From contig NZ_KB905858.1 in the NCBI RefSeq assembly GCF_000381065.1, positions 27,702 to 91,701 of the forward strand: DNA of 64,000 nt, written 5' to 3'. A model generated the notes under the pieces. That model saw only the letters and a program-made list of their open reading frames with translations. It had not been told where the DNA came from and did not search any database. Below are positions 52,020 through 61,364 of this stretch, piece by piece. Position 1 is the first letter of the stretch; the number at the start of each line of letters is the position of its first letter. This DNA comes from Propionispira raffinosivorans DSM 20765 (GTDB taxonomy: Bacteria; Bacillota; Negativicutes; Selenomonadales; Selenomonadaceae). The translations under genes were made by a program, and so were the position numbers.

Positions 52020-54956
52020 TCAAATTAAATTATTTTTAATACTAGCCATAAAGTCCTCCACAGTTCTTGCATTATTAATATCATTTAATACATTCACATT
52101 ATTAAGCAAGAAATATAATGTTTTAAATTCTTCTTTTTGGTATTGATTTAATGCAAGCATAAAAACACTATCTATCTTATATCCCGGGTTCCATTCAATG
52201 GAGTCTTTTAAGGTCATCACTGCAATAACAGGTTTAATTATAAATTCAGGGTTTCCATGCGGTATTCCAACATTTTGAAAAACACTTTGTGCTAGTTTTT
52301 CTCTTTCATAAATTGATAAAATATATTGTTCACGGATATATCCTTTTGCGGCCAAGGCTTGTCCTAAAAAATTTAAAACATCTTTCTTATTATTAAACTC
52401 CTGCTGCAGAAAAATTAAATCAGATGAAAAAAGCCGCACTAATGTCATTTGTTGTATTTTATTTTGTTTATTATAAACCAAAGAAAAATCAATCAATTTT
52501 TTCAATTTCTCTATACCATCATGGCGTATCATTTCCGTAGAAGATATAAACGGAATTCCTGAAATAACCGGTCCCATTGTTCCAACAATAGCAATAATCC
52601 GATAAATCTCTTGTAGTTTTCTCAAACGAACTTGAATATCTTCTTCGACTAATACTCCCAATGCAATAATATCTATACCCTCCAACTTTTCTGGTATTGT
52701 TTTGCGAATATTATCCTCAATCCATTTTGCAGTTCCAATTCCAGTGAGGCACATTGTTACAATTACAGAAGGAGCATCTGTTTTCCTATCAATACCACAA
52801 AATTCCTCATCAACTTTAGAAAAGTCATATTTCAATGAACTTACAATTTCGTCAATATCCATATTAGGAAGAAGTGCTTTACGAATAGCTTCCATCACCA
52901 TTGGCGTATGTACTTTTATTACTGTACGTACCAAAATTCCAGTTTGATCGGTAATTAATTTGCCAAATCCAACCAAAGATCCCATATCGGCAAGCAATAA
53001 CACACCTTTGCCTCGATCAATTTGTTTTACTATTTCAATCGTACGTTGTAAAGCCATTTCACAACTTTCTTCCAAAGGCATCTCCAGTGCTCGTGCGTAT
53101 TCTACATTTAATAACCGATTGGCAACCTGAGCCATTCCCTCTGCAACATGTCCGTGCGACAACACAAGCACACCCACATGAGCTTCGGCAAACGAATCTT
53201 TTTTAGAATATGCTTTTAAATACATTGCAATAAATATTGTTTCATCCTCAGGTAAAGAAATCTTCAAATTATAATTTGCTATTTTCACCATTTCTTGTGC
53301 AAGTGCATATTCCATAGGGTTTTCAGCACATAATGTCGTTAGTTGATAATTTACAATGTTAGAAGCTGGCATTCTTTGACGTTCAAAAAACGTACCTAAA
53401 TGCGTTGCCAAACAATATAAAAGACTATCATCGATATCTGGCATTTTACGTTTTGCAAAATTAATCATTTTTTCAACTACACAAATAATTTCTACTGATA
53501 CAATTTTTTCTAAATCTTGCCGTGCTAAATTGTTTTTTCGTTGTTGTGTTTGTTTGATAAATTGCCGCATTTTCACTTCTAACTCTTCACTTATAATACG
53601 GTTAATAACCGCATTTTCAATGCCCTGATTTTCCATGTTAATATAACTATTTTCAATTTCTTGATAAATGTCAGTTGGATATAAATAGGTAGTCTGAATT
53701 AAATCTAATTTAGATTGATCATTTGGAGCAAATTCCAAATCTCCTTGCAACGTTAAAATTTTTTCTATTGAAGTTCTTTTTTCGCCAAGACTAAGTAACC
53801 CACGAACAACCTGCTGACGTAAATCACTGATTTCTATTTTTAAAGCAGGTTCTTTTTTTGTCATATGCCGCAAGAAGGATCGTGCACAGGCGACTTGAAT
53901 ATCAGAATACAGTTGACCAATATTTCCCGGACAAGTATATATTAACAGAGCAACAACAACATTATAAGACACTTGCACTTTTAAATGCAGTCGATTAGCC
54001 TCTTCTCGCATAAATGCAACGATGATTTGCAAACGTTCTTCCATTGGACGCTGTTCTAAAGATGGCAGCTCAATGAGCATAGGAATTCGACGTCGAAACT
54101 GTAAGAGTAAAAAAGATTCTACATTTTCTGTCGTTGCGGCAATTAACATTAACGAGATATTTTTAAAATTATCATTTTCACCTAATCTTCTGAATTTTCC
54201 TTTATCAATTAAATAATACAGCATTTCCTGTCCCTCTGGTGATAAGCGATGAATTTCATCCAAAAATAATATTCCATTATTCGCTTTTTCAACTAGGCCA
54301 GCCCGATCGCTATCCGCACCAGTAAATGCCCCTTTTACATAGCCAAACAGCTGCGACATTAAAAGTTGTGGTGTTTCAGCATAATCAGCACAATTAAATA
54401 CAACAAATGGAAAGTTTTTTTCATCGTGTCCAGCTTCAAGCGCAAATTTATACATACAATGTGCTAATTCGCTTTTTCCTACACCAGTAGCTCCAACAAT
54501 TAATGTATGCAAGCCTTTAGGAGGATACAAAATGGAAGCCTTAGCCAATTCCACCTGAGACCTTAAACTTCCATCACTACCAATAATAGCTTCAAATGCA
54601 TTTTGTTTAGGAATAACTTCCTGTTCTAAAACAACTGTCTCTTCACTATGTTTTTTGGTAATTTTATTTTTAAATTGCTTAAATATTTCGCCCACTGCGT
54701 GCCGAGAAATATTATATCCTTCGTCATTTATTTTTTTTGTCAATGCTCTTTCTGATAAATCGGGGGTCTCTTGTAAAATTTTTTCTATTGTCACGAATAA
54801 TACATCGCGCATTCTTTTACGAGAATTTTCAATGCCAAGCGAATTGCGAATTTTTATAACATCTATACGTGTAACATGTAAAATGGTTGCAAGTGCTTCA
54901 TCCGTAAAAGGATTTTTTTTATCTTCATTTACAATTATTTTTATTAACTTTTCCAT
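52020..54956 (-). CDS. LevR-type sigma-54 activator with PTS regulatory domains
   Basis: About 978 residues. N-terminal HTH, AAA+ domain with Walker A GATGVGKS, the sigma-54 contact loop GAFTGA and Walker B LFLDEIH, then a PRD (LATHLGTFFERQRMP), an EIIA-Man-like domain (GVLVLSHGHVAEGMAQVANRL), an EIIB-Gat-like cysteine loop (MCLTGIGTAKW) and a C-terminal EIIA Fru/Mtl domain (VFQNVGIPHGNPEFI). PTS phosphorylation of these domains switches activation. The ATG at 54956 has GGTG upstream; ATG 54968 is an alternative. It surely controls the -24/-12 promoter at 56827. Confidence 0.93.
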   Translation of the reverse strand: MEKLIKIIVNEDKKNPFTDEALATILHVTRIDVIKIRNSLGIENSRKRMRDVLFVTIEKILQETPDLSERALTKKINDEGYNISRHAVGEIFKQFKNKITKKHSEETVVLEQEVIPKQNAFEAIIGSDGSLRSQVELAKASILYPPKGLHTLIVGATGVGKSELAHCMYKFALEAGHDEKNFPFVVFNCADYAETPQLLMSQLFGYVKGAFTGADSDRAGLVEKANNGILFLDEIHRLSPEGQEMLYYLIDKGKFRRLGENDNFKNISLMLIAATTENVESFLLLQFRRRIPMLIELPSLEQRPMEERLQIIVAFMREEANRLHLKVQVSYNVVVALLIYTCPGNIGQLYSDIQVACARSFLRHMTKKEPALKIEISDLRQQVVRGLLSLGEKRTSIEKILTLQGDLEFAPNDQSKLDLIQTTYLYPTDIYQEIENSYINMENQGIENAVINRIISEELEVKMRQFIKQTQQRKNNLARQDLEKIVSVEIICVVEKMINFAKRKMPDIDDSLLYCLATHLGTFFERQRMPASNIVNYQLTTLCAENPMEYALAQEMVKIANYNLKISLPEDETIFIAMYLKAYSKKDSFAEAHVGVLVLSHGHVAEGMAQVANRLLNVEYARALEMPLEESCEMALQRTIEIVKQIDRGKGVLLLADMGSLVGFGKLITDQTGILVRTVIKVHTPMVMEAIRKALLPNMDIDEIVSSLKYDFSKVDEEFCGIDRKTDAPSVIVTMCLTGIGTAKWIEDNIRKTIPEKLEGIDIIALGVLVEEDIQVRLRKLQEIYRIIAIVGTMGPVISGIPFISSTEMIRHDGIEKLKKLIDFSLVYNKQNKIQQMTLVRLFSSDLIFLQQEFNNKKDVLNFLGQALAAKGYIREQYILSIYEREKLAQSVFQNVGIPHGNPEFIIKPVIAVMTLKDSIEWNPGYKIDSVFMLALNQYQKEEFKTLYFLLNNVNVLNDINNARTVEDFMASIKNNLI

Positions 54957-55191
54957 TAATTTCACCATCCAATGAATCTTAATATAGCCAAAACATAACA
55001 GCTGTAATATAACATTTTCAATTTAATATGTATAGTCTATCTTCTCATAAAATAAACCAATACCGCCTGTAAAAACAGGCGGCTATGTTATATTAAAACT
55101 ATGCAGATTTCTTACTTTTATAAATCTAAAATGATGGAAACATCACCAAAAAGGCTATCCTAAATTGGAAAAGCTCATAAATTTTATATTC

Positions 55192-56256
55192 TTAACTATA
55201 TGCACCCGTACATTTTTGCAGAAGATGCTCAACACTTTCATACGCTGGCGCATCTTCATAAAGAATTTCATATAATCCTTTCAATAAAGGTAGGCGTTCT
55301 ATTTCTAATTTACCGTGCTTCGCTAATTCCTTTGCAACTAAATACCCAAAGTTGATTGCTGGATAACCTTCAACTGTGATACCTTCATCTTTCATTTTTG
55401 TAATTGCCTGACTAGCGCTCAACCCGCTGCCAATTGCTTCACCCAGCATACGATTCCGTCCAGCTTCACCAGTCAACTCTAAATCTCCAGCGCCCGGCAG
55501 ACCATAGACAGGAGCCAGCGTCCCACCTAATGCTGTCGCCAATATTGCCATTTCAGATAATGCAAAAGTGAAAAGTGCACCCTTTGTATTTTTGTGAAGA
55601 TATCCTTTTTCTCTCTTAAAAAAGCCTTCTGCCATTCCTAACCCAACACAATAAGCATTCTTCATGGCCGCACAAAGTTCTGTACTAATCACATCAGTTG
55701 TCACATTAACTCTATATACATTCGTCATCGCTGCTTTTTGCATACTTTTTGCAGCTTCAATATTGGTACTTGCATACGTTACAGATGTTGGTACTTCCCA
55801 TAATATTTCAATTGCTTTGCACGGACCTGCAACAAATACAAAAGAAATTTTATCCTTAAGAACCTCGGGTACACGTTCCTTTAAAATTTCCGGTAAAAGT
55901 ACAATATTGCCATTATGATCAGAATTAAAACCTTTTGTTACACTACCGATAATCATACCTGGCTGCAGATATAAAACAACCTGTTCAAAAACATCACCTA
56001 GCGCATCGGACGTGATCGCCATAATTACAATATCAGCACCATCAATAGCCTCTTTCATTTGAGTACTATAAAAAGTCTTAACCTCTTTCGGTAAAGGAAA
56101 TTTATGTTTAGGGTGATTTTTTCCTGCTTGTAAAGCATCAATAATTTCATCATCCAAAGGAGAACCCCATAATCTAACTTCATTATCATTTCTTGTTAGT
56201 GGCATAACTAATGCACTGCCCATTGCACCTGCACCAATAATAGTGACTTTTGCCAT
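55192..56256 (-). CDS. GpsA-like NAD(P)-dependent glycerol-3-phosphate dehydrogenase
   Basis: A 354-residue protein of the GpsA family: Rossmann start TIIGAGAMGSALVMPLTRN, VFVAGPCKAIEI (usual GPS/T-A-E region altered to G-P-C-K-A), the catalytic-lysine helix AAMKNAYCVGLGMAEG, and GLPGAGDLELT. GpsA interconverts DHAP and glycerol 3-phosphate. The altered motifs and its place beside a PTS polyol locus suggest a related polyol-phosphate substrate rather than the housekeeping enzyme. AAGGAG precedes the ATG. It is divergent from the PTS genes. Confidence 0.8.
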   Translation of the reverse strand: MAKVTIIGAGAMGSALVMPLTRNDNEVRLWGSPLDDEIIDALQAGKNHPKHKFPLPKEVKTFYSTQMKEAIDGADIVIMAITSDALGDVFEQVVLYLQPGMIIGSVTKGFNSDHNGNIVLLPEILKERVPEVLKDKISFVFVAGPCKAIEILWEVPTSVTYASTNIEAAKSMQKAAMTNVYRVNVTTDVISTELCAAMKNAYCVGLGMAEGFFKREKGYLHKNTKGALFTFALSEMAILATALGGTLAPVYGLPGAGDLELTGEAGRNRMLGEAIGSGLSASQAITKMKDEGITVEGYPAINFGYLVAKELAKHGKLEIERLPLLKGLYEILYEDAPAYESVEHLLQKCTGAYS

Positions 56257-56318
56257 AATATATACACTCCTTAAGTTTTATTTATGGATATTTACAGCGA
56301 AATAAAAACGATACTGTT

Positions 56319-56366
56319 ATATTGAATTCATTTTCATTATACCATAAATAAAAATGAATTCAATAT
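56319..56366. promoter_or_regulatory. palindrome upstream of the GpsA-like gene
   Basis: Perfect 16-bp arms (ATATTGAATTCATTTT at 56319-56334, AAAATGAATTCAATAT at 56351-56366) with a 16-base centre. The left arm extends into ATACTGTT, a combination repeated near the PTS promoter (ATACTGTTTTGAATTCA at 56871-56887), so both may bind one regulator. Confidence 0.5.
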
Positions 56367-56753
56367 AAAAAGATAACAAAGAGTAAAAATAAGCAATAAA
56401 AGATAATTAAAAATATCTTTCCTTTTGATCGAGTAAGTAGTGAAAATTCCATTCCAATCTTCTTCCCTGAACCGAAACAATTCTACTTTATACATCCCCT
56501 TCTTGACCGATTTATTCGTTTTCATAACTCTCTTACTAATTAGATTCATAATAATTGATTTCTAATTATATGACCTCGCATACATCAGCGATTATTTTAC
56601 AGATACACTTTATGAAAAATTTAATTTTCAAACAAATTAATAAATTGCTACAGTATAAAAAAATACAAAACAATCAAAAAAGTAAATAAAAGGTTGTTTT
56701 TTTGTTGCTTTTTTTATTTTTTTATGGCTAACTTTGTCTGTCATCTCTATATC

Positions 56754-56773
56754 TGAAATTATTTTTTATTTCA
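56754..56773. promoter_or_regulatory. candidate upstream activating site for the LevR-type activator
   Basis: TGAAAT (56754-56759) and ATTTCA (56768-56773) with an 8-bp spacer lie about 55-75 bases before the -24 element, a normal distance for a sigma-54 enhancer. A further half-like element (GAATTTCTTGATTTCAG) follows. Binding is inferred. Confidence 0.35.
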
Positions 56774-56826
56774 AAACAGTTGAATTTCTTGATTTCAGTC
56801 CTTATAAAAACAAATCATCCCATCAT

Positions 56827-56844
56827 TTGGCATGTAAGTTGCAT
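56827..56844 (+). promoter_or_regulatory. sigma-54 (-24/-12) promoter of the PTS polyol operon
   Basis: TTGGCATGTAAGTTGCAT matches the consensus TGGCAC-N5-TTGC with GG at 56829-56830 and GC at 56841-56842, exactly ten bases between. The transcript would start near 56855, leaving a leader of about 185 bases before the EIIA gene. The LevR-type activator next door fits. Confidence 0.88.
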
Positions 56845-56920
56845 ATATATAATTGAGCGAGATAGAAATTATACTGTTTTGAATTCAATTAACAACTTTC
56901 AAAAATTATTTCAGAATAAA

Positions 56921-56943
56921 AAGGAGGGCATAGTCTAATGTAA
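56921..56943 (+). other. strong ribosome site with a start-stop (ATG TAA) in the leader
   Basis: AAAAAGGAGGGC (around 56919-56930) is followed, ten bases later, by ATG (56938-56940) and immediately by TAA (56941-56943). This would bind a ribosome and stop it after one codon inside the PTS operon leader. It may be a regulatory minimal ORF or the scar of a deleted small gene. Confidence 0.4.
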
Positions 56944-57040
56944 ACGATAACCACGATGCGATCTAAGGAAGGTAATAATCGAAAGCAAACCATAAGAAAA
57001 ATATAATCTTATCAATTTTAAATATGTAGGTGATAAAGTA

Positions 57041-57508
57041 ATGGAAAAAATTTTTAAATTTGACGAAACCGTCATACGCGTAGGAATTGAAGCAGTTGAT
57101 TGTTATGATGCCTTAGATCAATTGGCCAACACGCTTTGTAATGCAGGATATGTAAAAAAAAGTTATGTAGACGCAATTATCACCAGAGAAAAAATTTTTC
57201 CAACAGGTCTTCCCACTGGTAAATATGGTGTAGCAATTCCCCATGCCGATATATGTCACGTAAACTCTTCAATGATTGCAGTTGGCATTCTAAAAGACCC
57301 TGTAGAGTTTAAAAACATGGGAGATATTGAAGATACCGTATCTACAAAAATTATTTTTATGTTAGCAATGAATAACAGTGAAAATCAAGTAAAGCTCTTA
57401 TCTGCATTTATGGGTAATTTACAAGATCAAGAATTACTCAAAAATTTAGCTGAAGCCAAAAATGTTCATTCCGTTATAAAACTAATCGATGGTAAAATTA
57501 AATTTTAA
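57041..57508 (+). CDS. PTS EIIA component, fructose/galactitol type
   Basis: A 155-residue cytoplasmic phosphocarrier of the EIIA-2 (Fru/Mtl/Gat) family; the phosphorylated histidine is in GVAIPHADICHV near residue 69, after FPTGLPTGKYG. It receives phosphate from HPr and passes it to the EIIB encoded next. AGGTG lies nine bases before the ATG. First gene after the sigma-54 promoter. Confidence 0.93.
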   Translation: MEKIFKFDETVIRVGIEAVDCYDALDQLANTLCNAGYVKKSYVDAIITREKIFPTGLPTGKYGVAIPHADICHVNSSMIAVGILKDPVEFKNMGDIEDTVSTKIIFMLAMNNSENQVKLLSAFMGNLQDQELLKNLAEAKNVHSVIKLIDGKIKF

Positions 57509-57538
57509 TATGTAACACAATTGAAAGGATGTAAAATT

Positions 57539-57841
57539 ATGGTATATAAAGTATTAACAGTGTGCGGAACCGGAATTGCAACATCAACCGTAGCCGCTGA
57601 AAAGTGTAAACAGTTATTATTAGAAAGAGGTCTATCTATAAATGCTATAGAGTGTAAAGTGTCCGAAATCGAAGGGAAAATTTCGGTTTTTCAGCCTCAT
57701 GTTATAGTTCCTACAACAATAGTCTCTGATAATAAACTCTGTGGAATAAAAAAATTTCCTGGTCTTCCTTTCATAACAGGCATTGGCATGGATAAAGCCG
57801 CTGATGAAATAGCTGAATATTTAAAATCTATTAAAGAATAA
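57539..57841 (+). CDS. PTS EIIB component, galactitol (GatB) type
   Basis: A 100-residue protein with the active-site cysteine in VLTVCGTGIATSTVAAEK, the GatB-family phosphate loop, and FPGLPFITGIGMDKAADEI at the end. AAAGGA precedes the ATG at 57539; the longer start at 57521 overlaps that ribosome site. Transfers phosphate to the polyol bound by EIIC. Confidence 0.93.
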   Translation: MVYKVLTVCGTGIATSTVAAEKCKQLLLERGLSINAIECKVSEIEGKISVFQPHVIVPTTIVSDNKLCGIKKFPGLPFITGIGMDKAADEIAEYLKSIKE

Positions 57842-57895
57842 ATATATACACTTAAGTACTGAATATAACAAAATAAAAAAGCGAGGTTTAAATTT

Positions 57896-59146
57896 ATGGA
57901 AATTATACAATTTATATTAGATTTAGGTCCCACCGTAATGATGCCAATTATTATTTTGATTTTGGGAGTTATATTAGGACAAGGTTTTCCAAAAGCTTTA
58001 CGTTCCGGTTTGACTGTCGGCATGGGTTTTGCTGGTATATTTCTTGTTATTGGCTTGTTAACAACAAATCTTTCACCAGCTGCAAAAGCAATGGTTACAA
58101 ACTTCGGACTGCATTTGGATGTAATGGACGTTGGCTGGCCAATCCATGCAGCAATCAGCTTCGGTACACCGATCGTCCCTGCAGTATTCCTTTTAGGATT
58201 GGTAATTAACATTATCATGCTGTCCACTAATTTAACAAAAACAATGGATATAGATTTATGGAACTATTGGCATTTCATTTTTGGCGGTGCACTTGTTATG
58301 TATTTGACGCAAAGCGCAGTGCTTGGAATTATTGCTTCTGGTATTACCATTGTTTGTGTTCTTAAACTAGCTGACTGGACGCAACCCTATGTGGAAAAAG
58401 TTTTTGGAATGCCCGGTATCTCACTTCCACATACAGAAACCGTAGGCTGGGCACCGCTTTGTATCTTCTTAAATAAAATTCTTGATAATATTCCTATAAT
58501 TAATAAAATTGATATCAATCCTGAAAAAATTCAAAAAAGATTTGGCGTAATTGGTGAACCAATGTTTATCGGTGTTGTATTGGGGGCTGCCATCGGCGCA
58601 CTTGCCGGCTATAAGCTCAATGCCATTATTCAATTGGGTGTAAATATGGGAGCGGTTATGTTCTTAATGCCAAGAATGTCTCGTATTTTAATGGAAGGAT
58701 TAATGCCCCTTTCCGAAAGTGGTCGTGATTTTTTAAATAAAAAATTTCCTGGTAAAGAAGTATATATTGGTTTGGATGCCGCTGTCGTAATTGGTCATCC
58801 GTCCGTTTTGGCCGTTTGCCTGCTTATGATTCCGATTACCCTATTCCTTGCGGCAGTATTGCCTGGAAACAGAGTTCTTCCATTTACCGATTTAGCAGGG
58901 CTTCCTTTTTGCCTACTCTGGGCAGTTGGTGCTAGTAAAGGGAATGTGTTTAGAGGGTTAATTATCAGTTGCATCTTAATGGTAGGTATCTTATATATCG
59001 CAACAGATATTGCGAATGTAAGTACCACTATGGCAAAAGCAGTCCACTTTCCTTTCCCTGAAGGAACACTATCCATCTCATCACTTGATGGTGGTTCTCA
59101 CATCGTTCCTTATATTATCTACAAGATTGTTGAACTTTTCTATTAA
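57896..59146 (+). CDS. PTS EIIC component, galactitol (GatC) type
   Basis: A 416-residue integral membrane permease of the EIIC-Gat superfamily, about ten hydrophobic segments. Recognisable stretches: FPKALRSGLTVGMGFAGIFLVIGLL, DVGWPIHAAISFGTPI, EDPMFIGVV-like GEPMFIGVVLGAAIGALAGY and PLSESGRDFL. It imports and, with EIIB, phosphorylates a polyol. GCGAGG precedes the ATG. Galactitol itself is not assured; arabitol or other polyols are possible. Confidence 0.92.
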   Translation: MEIIQFILDLGPTVMMPIIILILGVILGQGFPKALRSGLTVGMGFAGIFLVIGLLTTNLSPAAKAMVTNFGLHLDVMDVGWPIHAAISFGTPIVPAVFLLGLVINIIMLSTNLTKTMDIDLWNYWHFIFGGALVMYLTQSAVLGIIASGITIVCVLKLADWTQPYVEKVFGMPGISLPHTETVGWAPLCIFLNKILDNIPIINKIDINPEKIQKRFGVIGEPMFIGVVLGAAIGALAGYKLNAIIQLGVNMGAVMFLMPRMSRILMEGLMPLSESGRDFLNKKFPGKEVYIGLDAAVVIGHPSVLAVCLLMIPITLFLAAVLPGNRVLPFTDLAGLPFCLLWAVGASKGNVFRGLIISCILMVGILYIATDIANVSTTMAKAVHFPFPEGTLSISSLDGGSHIVPYIIYKIVELFY

Positions 59147-59187
59147 GAATCATAATTTTTCAACAGTGCTAAATTAATAAATTTTTC

Positions 59188-59219
59188 TGTCTTTTCTGAT
59201 GATTATCATCAAAAAGACA
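59188..59219 (+). terminator. hairpin between EIIC and the small membrane gene
   Basis: TGTCTTTTCTGATGA (59188-59202) pairs with TCATCAAAAAGACA (59206-59219) apart from one bulge. It has no T-run, so it is more likely an RNA-processing or stability hairpin that trims expression within the operon than a full terminator. Confidence 0.45.
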
Positions 59220-59235
59220 AGCAAGTGAGGGAAAA

Positions 59236-59445
59236 ATGATTTATGAAATGATGCGTGCAATGGCAGGTACCTATTTATGCAGTATCACAGATCTTTATAT
59301 TGAACATCAAGACCTTCTTAACACGCTTATAGTCTGTGGTGCTCTTGTATGGCTGATATATCGCAACAAATATCATAAAAATAACAAACCAATAAAAGCA
59401 GTAAAAATAATGGGCATGACGATTTATGAAATAAAAGATTCTTAA
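59236..59445 (+). CDS. 69-residue single-span membrane protein
   Basis: MIYEMMRAMAGTYLCSITDL is followed by a hydrophobic span (TLIVCGALVWLIYRN) and a basic cytoplasmic tail ending KIMGMTIYEIKDS. GTGAGGG lies before the ATG. It lies between EIIC and the aldolase on the operon strand and may be an accessory of the PTS permease. No family recognised. Confidence 0.6.
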   Translation: MIYEMMRAMAGTYLCSITDLYIEHQDLLNTLIVCGALVWLIYRNKYHKNNKPIKAVKIMGMTIYEIKDS

Positions 59446-59456
59446 TAGAATAAACT

Positions 59457-59593
59457 AAAAGGGGCTGTTGCACTAAACGCATAATCCTAATAAATATACA
59501 AATCCTATCTTTTTGACGTGCAAAAGCTTGCGCTTTAGAGAATGGTTTTGCATATTTATTTGCGAAGAATGTCTAATGCGATAGCTCCTTTTT
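59457..59593. mobile_element. MITE-like imperfect long palindrome
   Basis: About 48 bases from 59457 (AAAAGGGGCTGTTGCACTAA onward) pair imperfectly, through G-U and small mismatches, with 59544-59593 (ending TGCGATAGCTCCTTTTT), leaving a short centre. Matching inner blocks are AATAAATATACAAA against the complement of TTTGCATATTTATT. The GGGGCTGTTGCAC end resembles IS terminal repeats. No ORF inside. It could also work as a large terminator between the small gene and the aldolase. Confidence 0.55.
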
Positions 59594-59641
59594 AATTGAT
59601 GACAGGAAAATTCATAATATTACCAAAATGAGGTGTAAAAT

Positions 59642-60289
59642 ATGCTGTTACAAAAAGAAAGAGAATCCGTTGTAGTATATTGTCAAAAATTAGTAACAAA
59701 TGGCTTAACCAGAGGAACAGGCGGAAACATTAGTATTGTAAATCGGGAAAAAAAGTTAATAGCAATTAGTCCTAGTGGTTTAGATTATTTTAAAACAAAA
59801 CCAGAAGATGTAGTTGTTATAGATTTTGATGGAAATGTAGTAGATGGGGATCGTAAACCTTCCAGCGAAGTAGATATGCACAGAATTTTTTTCATAAATC
59901 GTCCCACCGTAAATGCCGTGGTTCATGCCCATTCCTTATATGGTGCTATTTTAGCTTGTTTGAATTGGAATCTTGAACCGGTACATTATCTGATTGGCTA
60001 TGCAGGAGAAAATGTCCGATGTACACCGTATTGTACTTTTGGTACATGGGAACTGGCAAAAAGTGCCTACGAAGGTATGAAAGATCGTAATGCTGTCATT
60101 TTAGGAAACCATGGTCTCTTAGCAGTTGGTGCAGATATTGCTAAAGCCTTTGATACACTTGAAGAAATAGAATTTTGTGCCGAAATTTATTATAAAACAA
60201 AAATTGCTGGCAACCCCATTATTTTATCAAAAAAAGAAATGGATATTGTATTAGATAAATTCCAAACTTATGGACAAAAGAAAGGTTGA
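59642..60289 (+). CDS. class II aldolase (FucA-like)
   Basis: A 215-residue zinc aldolase/epimerase of the fuculose-1-phosphate aldolase family: RGTGGNISI, ISPSGLDYFKTKPEDVV, PSSEVDMHRIFF (catalytic Glu), the zinc pair HAHSLYG and a third zinc His in GNHGLLAVG. It should split a ketose 1-phosphate into DHAP and an aldehyde, following the dehydrogenase encoded next. GAGGTG lies before the ATG. Confidence 0.92.
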   Translation: MLLQKERESVVVYCQKLVTNGLTRGTGGNISIVNREKKLIAISPSGLDYFKTKPEDVVVIDFDGNVVDGDRKPSSEVDMHRIFFINRPTVNAVVHAHSLYGAILACLNWNLEPVHYLIGYAGENVRCTPYCTFGTWELAKSAYEGMKDRNAVILGNHGLLAVGADIAKAFDTLEEIEFCAEIYYKTKIAGNPIILSKKEMDIVLDKFQTYGQKKG

Positions 60290-60292
60290 TTT

Positions 60293-61321
60293 ATGATGAA
60301 AATTGCTAATTTTTATGGACCGAAAGACGTCCGTATTGAAGAAGCTCCTATCCCCACTCCCAACGCTGGGGAAATTATTATTCAAAATAAGGTAGCTTTG
60401 ACTTGTGGTACCGATGTAAAAATGTATATGCGAGGATATCCTTTGCTGACGCCACCACATGGTTTTGGACATGAAGCTGCCGGAATTGTATCGGCTATCG
60501 GTGCAGGCATAACAAAATTCAAAGTGGGCGATCGTGTTGTGGCACATGATTCAGCACCGTGTGGCACTTGTTATTACTGCAAACAAGGTCAGCACTCCAT
60601 GTGTGAAAATCTCATTTTAAATTTTGGAGCCTTTTCTCAATATCAAAAAATACCGGCACCTTTAGTTGCTCAAAATGTTTTTCATATCCCTCCCCATATG
60701 AACTTATGTGATGCAGCATTAACTGAACCTTTTGCTTGCGCAGTATATGGTATAGCCGAAATTGGTATAGAACCTGGAGATACTGTTGTTGTGAATGGTG
60801 CCGGACCAATCGGTCTTATGTTTACTAGACTTGCTTACTTTAAAGGTGCTAAAGTCATTGCAACAGATCTTTCTGATAATCGCTTAAAAACAGCTAAACA
60901 ATTAGGTGCGGCTATTACAATTAATGTTAGTAAATGTGAGGATATTGTACAAACCGTTAAAGAATACACAGATGACGGACGCGGGGCAGATGTAGCCATT
61001 GAAGCTGTCGGCATGCCTGCAACATGGGAAACAACCATCTCAATGTCAAGAAAAGGTGGTCGAGTTTTGCTTTTTGGCGGAACGAAGGGTGGCAGCACCA
61101 TCCAGTTAGATGCAACGATGCTCCATTATTCACAAATTACAATAAAAGGTGTATTTCACACTACGCCTAAATATGTTGCCAAAGCTTTTGATCTGATTAA
61201 AAATGGCGTAATAAGTGCTGATGTATTTATTGGCAATGAATATCCCTTGGATAAAATTGTAGATGCCTTATTGTCACATAAAAGCGGCAACGTTATTAAA
61301 AACTGTATTGTTTTTGATTGA
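60293..61321 (+). CDS. zinc-dependent polyol-phosphate dehydrogenase (GatD/sorbitol-DH type)
   Basis: A 342-residue MDR dehydrogenase. The catalytic zinc site is in LTCGTDVKMYMRGYP and GHEAAG, the structural zinc in SAPCGTCYYCKQGQHSMC, and the NAD fold in VVVNGAGPIGLMFTRLA. In the PTS context it should oxidise a polyol phosphate (such as galactitol 1-phosphate) to a ketose phosphate for the aldolase. AAAGG precedes the ATG pair at 60293/60296; it starts three bases after the aldolase stop. Confidence 0.9.
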   Translation: MMKIANFYGPKDVRIEEAPIPTPNAGEIIIQNKVALTCGTDVKMYMRGYPLLTPPHGFGHEAAGIVSAIGAGITKFKVGDRVVAHDSAPCGTCYYCKQGQHSMCENLILNFGAFSQYQKIPAPLVAQNVFHIPPHMNLCDAALTEPFACAVYGIAEIGIEPGDTVVVNGAGPIGLMFTRLAYFKGAKVIATDLSDNRLKTAKQLGAAITINVSKCEDIVQTVKEYTDDGRGADVAIEAVGMPATWETTISMSRKGGRVLLFGGTKGGSTIQLDATMLHYSQITIKGVFHTTPKYVAKAFDLIKNGVISADVFIGNEYPLDKIVDALLSHKSGNVIKNCIVFD

Positions 61322-61364
61322 TAAAAAATCAACATCTACGATTCCTACTTTTAATAAATAATAT

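Noticed and set aside
56337..56549. 70-codon minus-strand ORF ending in a hydrophobic stretch
   Set aside because: No ribosome site at its start, very AT-rich, and its 3' end lies in the palindrome of the GpsA-like gene's control region.
56857..57040. Riboswitch in the PTS leader
   Set aside because: No recognisable conserved riboswitch core or terminator/antiterminator pair; only a start-stop element and repeats are visible.
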